A stretch of DNA of 64,000 bases from an uncultured Clostridia bacterium (GTDB lineage: Bacteria > Bacillota > Clostridia > Oscillospirales > Acutalibacteraceae). The stretch spans positions 62,001 to 126,000 of the forward strand of contig CAKMIX010000003.1 of assembly GCA_927362715.1 (NCBI GenBank), written 5' to 3'. Positions 51,331 through 58,711 of this stretch are shown in pieces. Under the pieces are notes generated by a model, which saw nothing but the letters and a program-made list of their open reading frames with translations, searched no databases and was not told where the DNA came from. Position 1 is the first letter of the stretch. Each line of letters begins with the position of its first letter. The translations under genes were made by a program, and so were the position numbers.

Positions 51331-53133
51331 TTAGTTTGCCTCCCCTTCGCTGGTGATCTTCCAACGGACCGCACGGTTATAGTCGGCCCACATCCGGGCA
51401 TACAGCCCTCCCGCATCGGCGAGCTGCGCATGGGTGCCCTGTTCGACGATATGCCCTTTCTCTAATACGATGATCTTATCCGCGCCCACGACCGTGGAAA
51501 GGCGGTGGGCGATCATGATGACGGTGCGCCCGCGGGTCAGCGAGGCGAAGGCCTTTTGGATCAGCACCTCGTTCTCGGGGTCGGCAAAGGCGGTCGCCTC
51601 ATCCAGCACCACGATGGGCGCGTCTTTCAAAATGGCGCGTGCCAGGGCAATGCGCTGTTGCTCGCCGCCGGAGAGATGCGTCCCTTCGGAACCGATCTGC
51701 GTATCAATGCCGTCGGGCAGCTTTTCGAGAATATCGCTGCACTGCGCAGCGGACAGTGCGGCTTCCACCTGTTCCCTCGTAGCTTCCGGGCGGGCAGCCC
51801 GGACGTTTTCCAGGATGGATGCTTTGAACAGGCGGCTGTTCTGGAATACGAACGCCACCTGATCCATGAGCACATGCGGATCGATCCGGGTCACGTCCAC
51901 GCCGCCGACTTCCACAACGCCGGAAGTCGCATCCCAAAACCGCGGGATCAGGCTTGCGGCGGTGGTCTTGCCGCCGCCGGACGGGCCCACCAGCGCCACG
52001 GTTTGCCCCGGCTCCGCCGTGAAAGAGACGTGGGAGAGGGCGGGCGACTCCGCGTCGTCGTAGGTGAAGCTCACGTCCTTGAATTCCACCCGATTGCCCT
52101 GCGGTATCTGCGGATCTTTAAGCGTTTTCAGGGTGGGGGCGCACATCACCTGATCGATGCGGCCGAGGGCGGTGCTTGCCAGCATCATACCGGAAGCGGC
52201 GAACATGATCTTGGCAAGCGCCGTGGAGATGATGGCGGAAAACACCGCGTAGAACGCGAAATCGGTGACGAATCCGGCAAAATCACCGCCGGCCAACGCG
52301 CCGGGCGCTAAAAATAACGCCACGGGGACCAAAAATACGAAGGCGCCTTCGGTAAAGGTCAGGTTGACAGACTGGGGTACTCGACACACATTCGACTGAT
52401 AGTGCTCCGCCTTGGTGCTGTAATCCTCAATGGCTTGCCGGAATGCTTTGAACGAATAGACCGTCTGTTGGAAGATCTTGACCACGGGGATGCCCCGTAC
52501 ATATTCGGTCCCGGCCTTGGTCATGCGGTCCTGGGCCGCCTGGTACTCCGCCATCAGTCCGGCGTTTTTGCCGCCCATCATGGAAAACATCGCGATCACC
52601 GAGATGACCGCCGCCAAAAGGCAGGCAGCGCCCATCCGCCAGTCGAAGACGAACATCAGCACCACCATGGCAACAAACAGGACGACGGTGCCGACGATGT
52701 CTGCTAAGTTATGTGCCAGCAGCGTCTCGGTATCTGCCGCCGCCGCGTCCAGCCGACCGCGGATGAGCCCTGAGGCGTTGGCGTCAAAAAAGCCCAACGG
52801 AGCTTTCATCACATGGGCGACGCCTTGCTTACGGATGTTCGCCGCCGTGCGGAAGGCCGCCAGATGGGTGCACATCAGCCCTGCAAAATACAGCACGATA
52901 CCACCCACCGCAAAGGCAAACGCCATCCAGCCGTACTGCGCGACATTCTGCGCCTGTGTCCAGTTCGGCGCCACGGCGATCAGAGCCCGCGCCGCCAGCC
53001 AGATGCAGATATACGGCGCCATGCTCAACAGCATGGATACCGCTGACAGAGCCAGGCCCAAAAAGGTCAGCCCTTTGTGACTGCCCGCGTAGTGCAGCAG
53101 GGCTGTCACATCACTTTTCTTTTCTCTTTTCAT
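51331..53133 (-). CDS. ABC transporter, permease-ATPase fusion (IrtA/YbtP-like)
   Basis: A 600-residue partner with six helices and an ATPase: Walker A GPSGGGKTT, signature LSGGEQQR and a Walker B continuing into LDEATAFADPENE. The AFADPENE variant is, as I recall it, characteristic of YbtP/IrtA siderophore-import ATPases, whereas exporters usually have ASALDP- or ASLD-type sequences. Start has AAGGAGG seven bases upstream. Two palindromic operators identical in type to those of the flavodoxin operon lie in the 190 bases upstream. Confidence 0.86.
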   Translation of the reverse strand: MKREKKSDVTALLHYAGSHKGLTFLGLALSAVSMLLSMAPYICIWLAARALIAVAPNWTQAQNVAQYGWMAFAFAVGGIVLYFAGLMCTHLAAFRTAANIRKQGVAHVMKAPLGFFDANASGLIRGRLDAAAADTETLLAHNLADIVGTVVLFVAMVVLMFVFDWRMGAACLLAAVISVIAMFSMMGGKNAGLMAEYQAAQDRMTKAGTEYVRGIPVVKIFQQTVYSFKAFRQAIEDYSTKAEHYQSNVCRVPQSVNLTFTEGAFVFLVPVALFLAPGALAGGDFAGFVTDFAFYAVFSAIISTALAKIMFAASGMMLASTALGRIDQVMCAPTLKTLKDPQIPQGNRVEFKDVSFTYDDAESPALSHVSFTAEPGQTVALVGPSGGGKTTAASLIPRFWDATSGVVEVGGVDVTRIDPHVLMDQVAFVFQNSRLFKASILENVRAARPEATREQVEAALSAAQCSDILEKLPDGIDTQIGSEGTHLSGGEQQRIALARAILKDAPIVVLDEATAFADPENEVLIQKAFASLTRGRTVIMIAHRLSTVVGADKIIVLEKGHIVEQGTHAQLADAGGLYARMWADYNRAVRWKITSEGEAN

Positions 53134-53204
53134 CGGATAACCTCCTTGAAAAAGTAAAATATATGCAGATCAACGGGGCGATCCCCCGAGAATCACAACA
53201 GGGC

Positions 53205-53228
53205 GTTGGTTAGCATATGCTAACCAAC
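53205..53228. promoter_or_regulatory. palindromic operator box 3
   Basis: A perfect 24-bp palindrome, GTTGGTTAGCAT and its complement, upstream of the ABC pair; the core is GTTAGCATATGCTAAC. Confidence 0.85.
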
Positions 53229-53282
53229 GGATAACCGAATGCGAAGCATCCTTCCACGCGGGGGCGGTTTACAAAAGGAATG

Positions 53283-53298
53283 GTTAGCATAGGCTAAC
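53283..53298. promoter_or_regulatory. palindromic operator box 4
   Basis: GTTAGCATAGGCTAAC, identical to box 1, next to a TATATATA stretch that may contain the ABC promoter -10, just after the tetR stop. Confidence 0.8.
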
Positions 53299-53322
53299 TC
53301 ATATATATAAAAACCAGCGGCA

Positions 53323-53943
53323 TCAAAACCCGATGATCTGCTTCCAGCCCGCCGTGTAAAATGCGCGCAGCTCCCGCATATAGTCATAGGCGCGTTCCTT
53401 TGGCATTTCGTGCACGATCACCTCAAAAAACGCCGTAAACATCCCGCTGACAAGGATATGTTCAAGCTGCTTATCCAGCTTCGGATCGGGCTGCCCGAGC
53501 TGCTGGAGGGTGTGAATGAATTTGTCTGTCGCGTCCACCTCGATGCGCGCCATTTCGTCCACCATATCGGCATGGGGCGTACCGTCGGAAGCACACAGGA
53601 TCAAGCGGAAGGCGACGGGGTTCGCATACATGTATTCCAGCATCCAGTCCATGCAGTCGCCCGAGATTTCGCCGACGTTTTCGTGCTGCTGCTCGGGGGC
53701 GAGGCGTCGGAACGCCTCCTGCGCCTCGCGGTAGCGCGCCATGATCGTCTCATATTGCTCGCCGACCAGCGCGTCAAACAGCTGCGCCTTGCTCTCAAAA
53801 TACCCGTAAAACGCGCCCGTGGTCACACCCGCCGCCTTGACGATGCTGCGCAGCGAAGCGGCGCGAAAGCCCTTTTCTATAAACTCTGCCTGCGCCGCCT
53901 GCAAAATGCGCGTTCGGGTCTGCGGCTCGGATTTTGTGATCAC
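53323..53943 (-). CDS. TetR family transcriptional regulator
   Basis: A 206-residue repressor starting at GTG (AAAGGCGG upstream). The N-terminal helix-turn-helix is RILQAAQAEFIEKGFRAASL and KAAGVTTGAFYGYFESKAQLF; the C-terminal ligand domain is unique, as usual. It is transcribed toward the ABC pair. Its own promoter overlaps a palindrome (ATATAACA-N-TGTTATAT) unlike the GTTAGC boxes, so it probably autoregulates and is probably not the protein that reads those boxes. Confidence 0.9.
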   Translation of the reverse strand: MITKSEPQTRTRILQAAQAEFIEKGFRAASLRSIVKAAGVTTGAFYGYFESKAQLFDALVGEQYETIMARYREAQEAFRRLAPEQQHENVGEISGDCMDWMLEYMYANPVAFRLILCASDGTPHADMVDEMARIEVDATDKFIHTLQQLGQPDPKLDKQLEHILVSGMFTAFFEVIVHEMPKERAYDYMRELRAFYTAGWKQIIGF

Positions 53944-53959
53944 GGGATCACCGCCTTTG

Positions 53960-53976
53960 ATATAACAGTGTTATAT
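53960..53976. promoter_or_regulatory. candidate TetR operator
   Basis: Perfect palindrome ATATAACA-G-TGTTATAT between the tetR promoter and start codon. Confidence 0.7.
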
Positions 53977-53986
53977 TTCCGATAAC

Positions 53987-54015
53987 AGTATACAGCCCTG
54001 CATATGCGCTGTCAA
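53987..54015 (-). promoter_or_regulatory. tetR promoter
   Basis: Minus strand TTGACA, 17 bases, TATACT. Confidence 0.75.
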
Positions 54016-54172
54016 GTATAAAATGAGGATTTTTTTCAACAGCGTAAGGTATAAAGAAAAATATAAAAGGATTTGGCCATGTTGTATGCCCGCCCATATT
54101 TACGCTTTCACTTGAAACCGTGCACGGCACACAAACTGAAACATATAATTTTAAGAATACTTCCTATATCTC

Positions 54173-54314
54173 TTGACAAAATTCAACAAAATATGATAAT
54201 ATTTTTCTAAGAAAACTATGCTTTTTGTAAAACGGGGGATATAGTGGGGGAGAAAGCGTAGCAGATCCGAAACAGGCGCTGTATCCGACGAACGGGGGAC
54301 GGATGCGGCGTCTG
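54173..54314 (+). promoter_or_regulatory. promoter and hairpin leader element, copy 2
   Basis: TTGACA (54173-54178), 18 bases, TAATAT, then two G-runs around ATATAG and a 15-bp hairpin CAGGCGCTGTATCCG / CGGATGCGGCGTCTG (54273-54314) with G-U pairs. Distances from -10 to hairpin and from hairpin to start codon (about 76 and 144 bases) match copy 1 (about 73 and 141). No gene lies in the rest of 54016-54457. Confidence 0.6.
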
Positions 54315-54457
54315 GCTTTTATGTGATGAATTATCACAACTTTTACTCTGACAGGTGCTTGGCTTTTGTGATGCACCGGCGAGCGGTCGCAAAGGCGAAT
54401 GCTTTTGTCCTCCCGAGGACAGCGCGGTGCGCGAATCGGGAACAGGAGGAAACATAT

Positions 54458-55111
54458 ATGCGCAAAAAAGTTTATTCGTTTTTCGCTTTCTGTGTCTTGC
54501 TGTGCGGCTTAATGCAGGTTTCGGTTTCTGCATATATGCCGCCGCCCTATTTGGTTGCCGTTTTCTGCCTAAGCGATATGCCGCCGCAAACCGCTTATGT
54601 TGATTTGTTATTGCCGATGCAAGAGAATGACACATCCTTTGTTTCGCAAAAGGATGCGGCTGACATTCGCCTTTTTACGGATCGCGCCGTGTTTGATGTC
54701 GACCCTTCCGGTGAAATCGCTGCTTATGAGGATGGATATTATAGTTATCTGTTTCATTTTGCAGACAGTTCCATCATCGTAAACACAAATGCGGCAAATG
54801 ATGAGATTTCCGTTCAATACGGTACGCAAGAACTGTTGGAATGTGTGGAACAAATGCATAGCTGCAAATTAGCGTTTGTGGATGCGCAGGGGAACATCCT
54901 TGCAATATCGGAGGCTTTTACCGTGCGCGACAGACCATTCAGAGACTTTAAGGAACTACTTGTTTCAGAGACGTCTGTATCCGTGGAATATACAACCAAT
55001 CCATATCAAATCGTATTTGCCGTCATACTGTGCCTTGTTGCAGTGGGGCTGTGCTTGGTGATCTTTTTACTGTTAAAAAAGCTGCGCTCGAAACAAAAAT
55101 ATCGGGGTTGA
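54458..55111 (+). CDS. secreted, C-terminally anchored protein of unknown function
   Basis: ATG at 54458 with AGGAGG eight bases upstream gives 217 residues. A signal peptide (KVYSFFAFCVLLCGLMQVSVSA) is followed by an outside domain of about 155 residues. A C-terminal membrane helix (IVFAVILCLVAVGLCLVIFLLL) ends in a short basic tail, a type I topology. I recognise no family. It shares the leader architecture with the 46.3-kb gene and is followed by another membrane protein, so the two may form an envelope unit. Confidence 0.7.
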   Translation: MRKKVYSFFAFCVLLCGLMQVSVSAYMPPPYLVAVFCLSDMPPQTAYVDLLLPMQENDTSFVSQKDAADIRLFTDRAVFDVDPSGEIAAYEDGYYSYLFHFADSSIIVNTNAANDEISVQYGTQELLECVEQMHSCKLAFVDAQGNILAISEAFTVRDRPFRDFKELLVSETSVSVEYTTNPYQIVFAVILCLVAVGLCLVIFLLLKKLRSKQKYRG

Positions 55112-55248
55112 CAGCATAGAAAATAGCAAACGGGAAAGGGTTTGTGTCGCGAAGTCCTCAACGGGTCATCGCACAGGACAAAGTAAAAAAAGCACCACAT
55201 ACGCCGTTAAATCGCTTGCTGTCGGGGAGACAAGGAAGGGGATTGATT

Positions 55249-55959
55249 ATGAAAACACAGTATTCGATTCGTCTGTACCGATCGTGGCGGTTTTACCTAT
55301 TGTGCGTTCTGATTTTATGTATTTCGCTGTTGTCGCTTATCTGGAATTTCTACATACTTGCACGCATGGGCTTCACCGAAATGTTTTTTCCGTATAAAAA
55401 CGCAGTTATCCCGCAGGAGACCTTGGAGCAAATGCAGAGCATATACGGGGATTTATTTTTGGGGCAGCAAAACAATAATATGGCGTTTGTGGAGGGCGTG
55501 ATCGCCGTTGTCGCCTATGTCTTAAGTCAGATCGAGTATTTAGCCGTGAGCGTGCTTGCGGCGATCGCGCTGTTCGGCAACCGGCTGTATGTGCGCGAGG
55601 ATGACACGCGCATCTACTTCGCACCGCGACTGTTTTTCCGCGTCGCCAAACGGGATATTTGTAAAATCGAGCCCGTCGCGGTGGAAGAGCTTGGTTTTTG
55701 GGATCGGCTTTCAAGCTGCAATTTCAGCAGGAAATACCTGTATTATTTTACCTGCTATGACACGGTGCTGATCCTCTCCTCCAAGGATGAGGCGGGTATG
55801 GCAAAGCTCACGGCGGATATACAGTCGCGTCATAATTTGACCGAGGAAGAGGAGTTCGGCGAGGAAGCCAAGCGGTTTACCTGGTGGGAGCTGCTGTTCC
55901 TGTTGTGGCTGTGTTCGCAAATCTATTTTACGGTTACCTCTTTTATTCAAGGGTGGTAG
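55249..55959 (+). CDS. integral membrane protein of unknown function
   Basis: ATG at 55249 (AAGGAAGGGG upstream) gives 236 residues; the frame is open back to 55144. An N-terminal helix (FYLLCVLILCISLLSLIWNF), a middle pair (GVIAVVAYVLSQIEYLAVSVLAAIALFG), a cytoplasmic-looking globular stretch and a C-terminal helix (WWELLFLLWLCSQIYFTVT) are seen. No family recognised. It follows the type I protein after a 137-base gap and is probably in the same transcript. Confidence 0.65.
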   Translation: MKTQYSIRLYRSWRFYLLCVLILCISLLSLIWNFYILARMGFTEMFFPYKNAVIPQETLEQMQSIYGDLFLGQQNNNMAFVEGVIAVVAYVLSQIEYLAVSVLAAIALFGNRLYVREDDTRIYFAPRLFFRVAKRDICKIEPVAVEELGFWDRLSSCNFSRKYLYYFTCYDTVLILSSKDEAGMAKLTADIQSRHNLTEEEEFGEEAKRFTWWELLFLLWLCSQIYFTVTSFIQGW

Positions 55960-56004
55960 GGCAACCGTTTATGCCTTCATTTCCGCGACCGGTTAAGGTG
56001 TACT

Positions 56005-56115
56005 ATGTATTCAGACATTGTGCATTTCTACGATGAGAAATCCGAAGAGACGGAGAATAACGTACAAATTGATCCGTATGATTTCATCATGCAGCGGTTT
56101 TTAAGCATACAATAA
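56005..56115 (+). CDS. possible 36-residue acidic peptide
   Basis: ATG frame starting MYSDIVHFYDEKSEE and ending MQRFLSIQ, with AAGGTG five bases upstream, 45 bases after the membrane protein gene. Mixed amphipathic composition. It could be a real small protein or a gene remnant. Confidence 0.35.
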   Translation: MYSDIVHFYDEKSEETENNVQIDPYDFIMQRFLSIQ

Positions 56116-56174
56116 AACGCACATAGAGCCATGCCGTATTCAGGGTGACGGGCTGGTGGCTGGCGTTTATAACT

Positions 56175-56200
56175 CTCCCCGTGCTTTCGAGTACGGGGAG
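56175..56200 (+). terminator. hairpin, possible terminator of the 54.5-56.1 kb unit
   Basis: CTCCCCGT / ACGGGGAG stem; only a weak T-tract (GGGGGGTTTG) follows. Confidence 0.4.
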
Positions 56201-56235
56201 GGGGGTTTGTATGCGCTCCCTCAGTGAGAAAGCGG

Positions 56236-56264
56236 TTGACAAAACCGTTAAATTTGCTTAAAAT
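56236..56264 (+). promoter_or_regulatory. promoter of a candidate small RNA
   Basis: TTGACA, 17 bases, TAAAAT. Confidence 0.65.
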
Positions 56265-56270
56265 ACAATC

Positions 56271-56384
56271 GATCAGACTTCCCGCACCTCTGCTATGCAA
56301 GTGTCCCAGTGGAAGATGTAAACCAGCCCCATGCAAGTAGGCCTCCCACCATCCGGGATGCGCAGAAGCATGGGGCTTTTTTTT
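56271..56384 (+). ncRNA. candidate ~114-nt small RNA
   Basis: A self-contained unit: promoter, no plus-strand ORF with a ribosome site, then a terminator AGCCCCATGC (56325-56334) / GCATGGGGCT (56368-56377) running into eight Ts. The 33-base terminator loop holds a small CATC/GATG hairpin, and a 5' hairpin ACTTCC / GGAAG precedes it. No known class was recognised. The next gene is on the other strand, so this is not a leader. Confidence 0.5.
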
Positions 56385-56401
56385 GTTTTGGTAGCGTATA
56401 A

Positions 56402-56430
56402 TTTATACGACTTTTTATACGACTTTTTAT
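56402..56430. repeat. 12-bp tandem repeat
   Basis: About 2.4 copies of TTTATACGACTT in a T-rich stretch downstream of tRNA-Lys. Confidence 0.6.
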
Positions 56431-56493
56431 TGCCCCTTTTTGGACTTTTACGGACTTTTTTGCCCGATTGCAAATTGAAACGAAGAACATAAA

Positions 56494-56533
56494 ATCCCCC
56501 GAAACCCTTGATAAATCAAGACTTTCGGGGGAT
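56494..56533 (-). terminator. tRNA-Lys terminator
   Basis: ATCCCCCGAAA / TTTCGGGGGAT outer stem with an inner CTTGAT/ATCAAG stem, followed by TTTTA on the minus strand. Confidence 0.8.
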
Positions 56534-56539
56534 TTCGTT

Positions 56540-56615
56540 TGGTGAGCCATCGGAGATTCGAACTCCGGACACCTTGATTAAAAGTCAAGTGCTCTACCGA
56601 CTGAGCTAATGGCTC
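56540..56615 (-). tRNA. tRNA-Lys(TTT)
   Basis: Minus-strand cloverleaf: acceptor GAGCCAT/ATGGCTC, anticodon stem CTTGA/TCAAG with loop CTTTTAA (anticodon TTT), T loop TTCGAAT, A73, encoded CCA. Confidence 0.96.
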
Positions 56616-56647
56616 ATAAAAAGCGGCTTTGCAAAACGCAGAACCGC
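56616..56647 (-). terminator. secG terminator abutting tRNA-Lys
   Basis: Minus strand GCGGTTCTGC / GCAAAGCCGC (one mismatch, one G-U) followed by TTTTTAT. The T-tract ends where the mature tRNA begins. Confidence 0.65.
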
Positions 56648-56674
56648 CGGGTTGTAAAAATGACGTGCAACGGC

Positions 56675-56926
56675 TTAGAAGAACAGCATCAAAAGCGTTG
56701 CGGCAAACGCCAGCACAAAGAAAAGAATCGCGATATACTTGGTGGCTTTCGCCAGCATGGCTTCGCGCGTTCTGCCCTTGTTCTTGCCGAAGAAGGTGTC
56801 AGCTCCGCCGCCGGTGATCGCACCGGACAGACCGCCCTCGCGGCTCTTCTGCATCAAAACGACCACGATGGTCGCGATCGACAAAAGGATCAGCACCACA
56901 CCGAGAATGATTTCAAGAGCGCCCAT
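56675..56926 (-). CDS. secG: SecG, preprotein translocase subunit
   Basis: An 83-residue protein with two membrane helices (ALEIILGVVLILLSIATIVVVLM and KYIAILFFVLAFAATLLMLFF) linked by the conserved Gly-rich loop QKSREGGLSGAITGGGADTFFG. It is the third core subunit of SecYEG and assists protein export. The start follows GGAGGTTGAAAT. Confidence 0.95.
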   Translation of the reverse strand: MGALEIILGVVLILLSIATIVVVLMQKSREGGLSGAITGGGADTFFGKNKGRTREAMLAKATKYIAILFFVLAFAATLLMLFF

Positions 56927-56969
56927 ATTTCAACCTCCGTTCGACAGGATAGTTTTTCAATGCCTTGGT

Positions 56970-56998
56970 ATTCTATCACACCGCGCATAAAAATGCAA
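56970..56998 (-). promoter_or_regulatory. secG promoter
   Basis: Minus strand TTGCAT, 17 bases, TAGAAT. The rest of the gap to 57262 has no gene; a GC-rich hairpin (CCGCCTGCG/CGCGGGCGG) lies near 57205-57228. Confidence 0.7.
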
Positions 56999-57262
56999 GC
57001 CTTTTTTCACTTTTTGCTCGATTTTACGCGCAGATGGCTTCCGGCGGACTTTCCTGCGTGTGGTATGTGCAGCTTTGCAAAACGGCATCAAGATTGCGGC
57101 ATCAAAAGTTTTCCTTATGTGCCGTGTATAAACGTCCTATCGGCGCATATGCTAACAGGGCAAAAGTTACGGTTCATTTCTGCGTTTGCATCGAACTTTT
57201 GCACCGCCTGCGTATTTTGCGCGGGCGGTTTCCCTTTTTGGGATCAGAATAGAAGTTTGAAG

Positions 57263-57293
57263 AAAAATACCGCGCCGCATTTTCGCGGCGCGG
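57263..57293 (-). terminator. spoVAE terminator
   Basis: CCGCGCCGC / GCGGCGCGG 9-bp GC stem with TATTTTT on the minus strand, right after the stop. Confidence 0.85.
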
Positions 57294-57304
57294 CGGAAAA
57301 GAGC

Positions 57305-57658
57305 TTACTTGCTTTTGGGTTTTGCGAGAAGTGAAACAATGATCCCCGACAGGATCGCTGCCGTGATCCCCGCGCTGCCTGCGGAAAGCGGCCCCGTGAG
57401 CACGCCCAAAAGTCCCTGTTCGCGAATTGCCTCTTTCGTGCCCTGCACCAGCGTATTGCCGAAGCCCGTCAGCGGCACACTCGCGCCGGCGCCTGCCCAA
57501 TCCACCAGCGGCTGGTAAAGGCCGAGTCCGCCGAGTACGACGCCGAGCACCACGAAAAGTACCAGAATACGCGCGGGGGTTAAGTTGGTATTGTCGATCA
57601 ACAGCTGCCCGATCATACAAATCAGCCCGCCGATAAGAAACGCTTTCAAAAAAATCAC
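57305..57658 (-). CDS. spoVAE: stage V sporulation protein AE
   Basis: GTG at 57658, seven bases after GGAGGG, gives 117 residues, the usual SpoVAE size; the longer frame overlaps the divergent promoter. It contains FLKAFLIGGLICMIGQLLID, VLGVVLGGLGLYQPLVDWAGAGASVPLTGFG and GAxG-type helices. SpoVA proteins form the inner-membrane channel for dipicolinic acid in spores. Only AE is present here; spoVAC and spoVAD are not adjacent. It supports a spore-forming ancestry, though lone spoVAE genes also occur in non-sporulators. Confidence 0.93.
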   Translation of the reverse strand: MIFLKAFLIGGLICMIGQLLIDNTNLTPARILVLFVVLGVVLGGLGLYQPLVDWAGAGASVPLTGFGNTLVQGTKEAIREQGLLGVLTGPLSAGSAGITAAILSGIIVSLLAKPKSK

Positions 57659-57694
57659 TGCAAATCCCTCCGTTCCTACTTTTTTCCGAAACGA

Positions 57695-57723
57695 TTGTTT
57701 TATGCACCGCGATGTGGTACAAT
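57695..57723 (+). promoter_or_regulatory. promoter for the aldo/keto reductase gene
   Basis: TTGTTT, 17 bases, TACAAT; 43 bases before the TTG start. Confidence 0.6.
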
Positions 57724-57765
57724 ACGGGCGGTAAGATTTACCGCTGAAAACGATGAGGTGAGGAT

Positions 57766-58632
57766 TTGAACAGCTTACAGGATGCGTATACCCTTTATAA
57801 CGGTGTAAGAGTGCCGTGCATTGCGTTCGGCACTTGGAAAATGCCGGACGACGTCGCCGCGGCGGCGGTGTGCTGCGCCTTGCAGAGCGGATACCGCCAT
57901 ATCGATACGGCAGGCGCATATCAAAACGAAACGGGCGTGGGCGAGGGCCTGCGCAAAAGCGGCGTGCCGCGCGGCGAGATCTTTCTGGTCAGCAAACTGC
58001 CCAATGCCGACCACGGTTACGAAAAAACGATTGCGGCGTGTGAACGCTCTCTGCAAAAGCTCGGAACGGACTATCTCGACGCATATCTGATCCACTGGCC
58101 CGTGCTTGTGGAAAATCAGGATCATGTATCTGAGGATCTGTGCGACACATGGCGCGCGTTTGAGCGGCTTTATCAGGACGGCAAACTGCGCGCGGCGGGG
58201 ACGAGCAACTTTTTGGAAGAGCACATCGAGATCATCAAAACGAATTTTTCGATCTATCCGATGCTCAATCAGGTGCAGATGCACCCGCAGTGCCCGCAGG
58301 AGGAAATGGTCGCGTATTGCAAAGAAAACCATATCCTGCCCGAGGCGTGGAGCCCGCTCATCCAAGGGCAGGCGTTTAAGCGCGAGCTGCTCATCGAAAC
58401 GGCGGCAAAATACGGCGTGAGCGTTGCCCAGCTTTGCGTGCGCTGGCTCGTGCAGCGCGGCGTTGTGCCTGTTCCCAAATCGGCGACGCCTGCGCGCATT
58501 CGCAATAATGCGGATGTATTCGGCTTTTCGATCTCCGACGAGGATATGGAGCGCATTGCCTCTCTGCGCACCTACGGCATGATCGGCGACCCGCCCTCGG
58601 TGCCGCGCACGCATCAGGTGGTTGGGTTTTAA
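57766..58632 (+). CDS. aldo/keto reductase
   Basis: TTG start (GAGGTGAGG upstream), 288 residues. The NADPH-dependent (alpha/beta)8 barrel shows the catalytic tetrad: Asp and Tyr in HIDTAGAYQNE (near residues 48-53), Lys in FLVSKLPN and His in AYLIHWPV. GTSNFLEEHIE and the cofactor segment VPVPKSATPARIRNN near the C-terminus follow. It reduces aldehydes or ketones of sugars or toxic carbonyls in the cytoplasm. It stands alone between a promoter and a strong terminator. Confidence 0.92.
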   Translation: MNSLQDAYTLYNGVRVPCIAFGTWKMPDDVAAAAVCCALQSGYRHIDTAGAYQNETGVGEGLRKSGVPRGEIFLVSKLPNADHGYEKTIAACERSLQKLGTDYLDAYLIHWPVLVENQDHVSEDLCDTWRAFERLYQDGKLRAAGTSNFLEEHIEIIKTNFSIYPMLNQVQMHPQCPQEEMVAYCKENHILPEAWSPLIQGQAFKRELLIETAAKYGVSVAQLCVRWLVQRGVVPVPKSATPARIRNNADVFGFSISDEDMERIASLRTYGMIGDPPSVPRTHQVVGF

Positions 58633-58650
58633 ATTCGTGAAAACCAAATC

Positions 58651-58691
58651 AAAAGGACGGATGTTCCTGCACGGAACATCCGTCCTTTTTT
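58651..58691. terminator. bidirectional terminator
   Basis: Perfect 17-bp stem beginning AAAAGGACGG and ending CCGTCCTTTT, T-runs on both sides, between convergent genes. Confidence 0.9.
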
Positions 58692-58711
58692 ATGCTGTTT
58701 ATTTTAAGGCG

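Noticed and set aside
53205..53298. GTTAGC boxes as operators of the adjacent TetR protein
   Set aside because: The same boxes control the distant flavodoxin operon, whereas tetR's own promoter has a different palindrome; not excluded but less likely.
56028..56550. Two overlapping minus-strand ORFs of 66-102 residues over the small RNA and its flank
   Set aside because: They cross the terminator and the 12-bp tandem repeat, lack ribosome sites and resemble no family.
57000..57262. Possible gene or RNA between secG and spoVAE
   Set aside because: A GC hairpin is present but no promoter or ribosome site could be paired with it.
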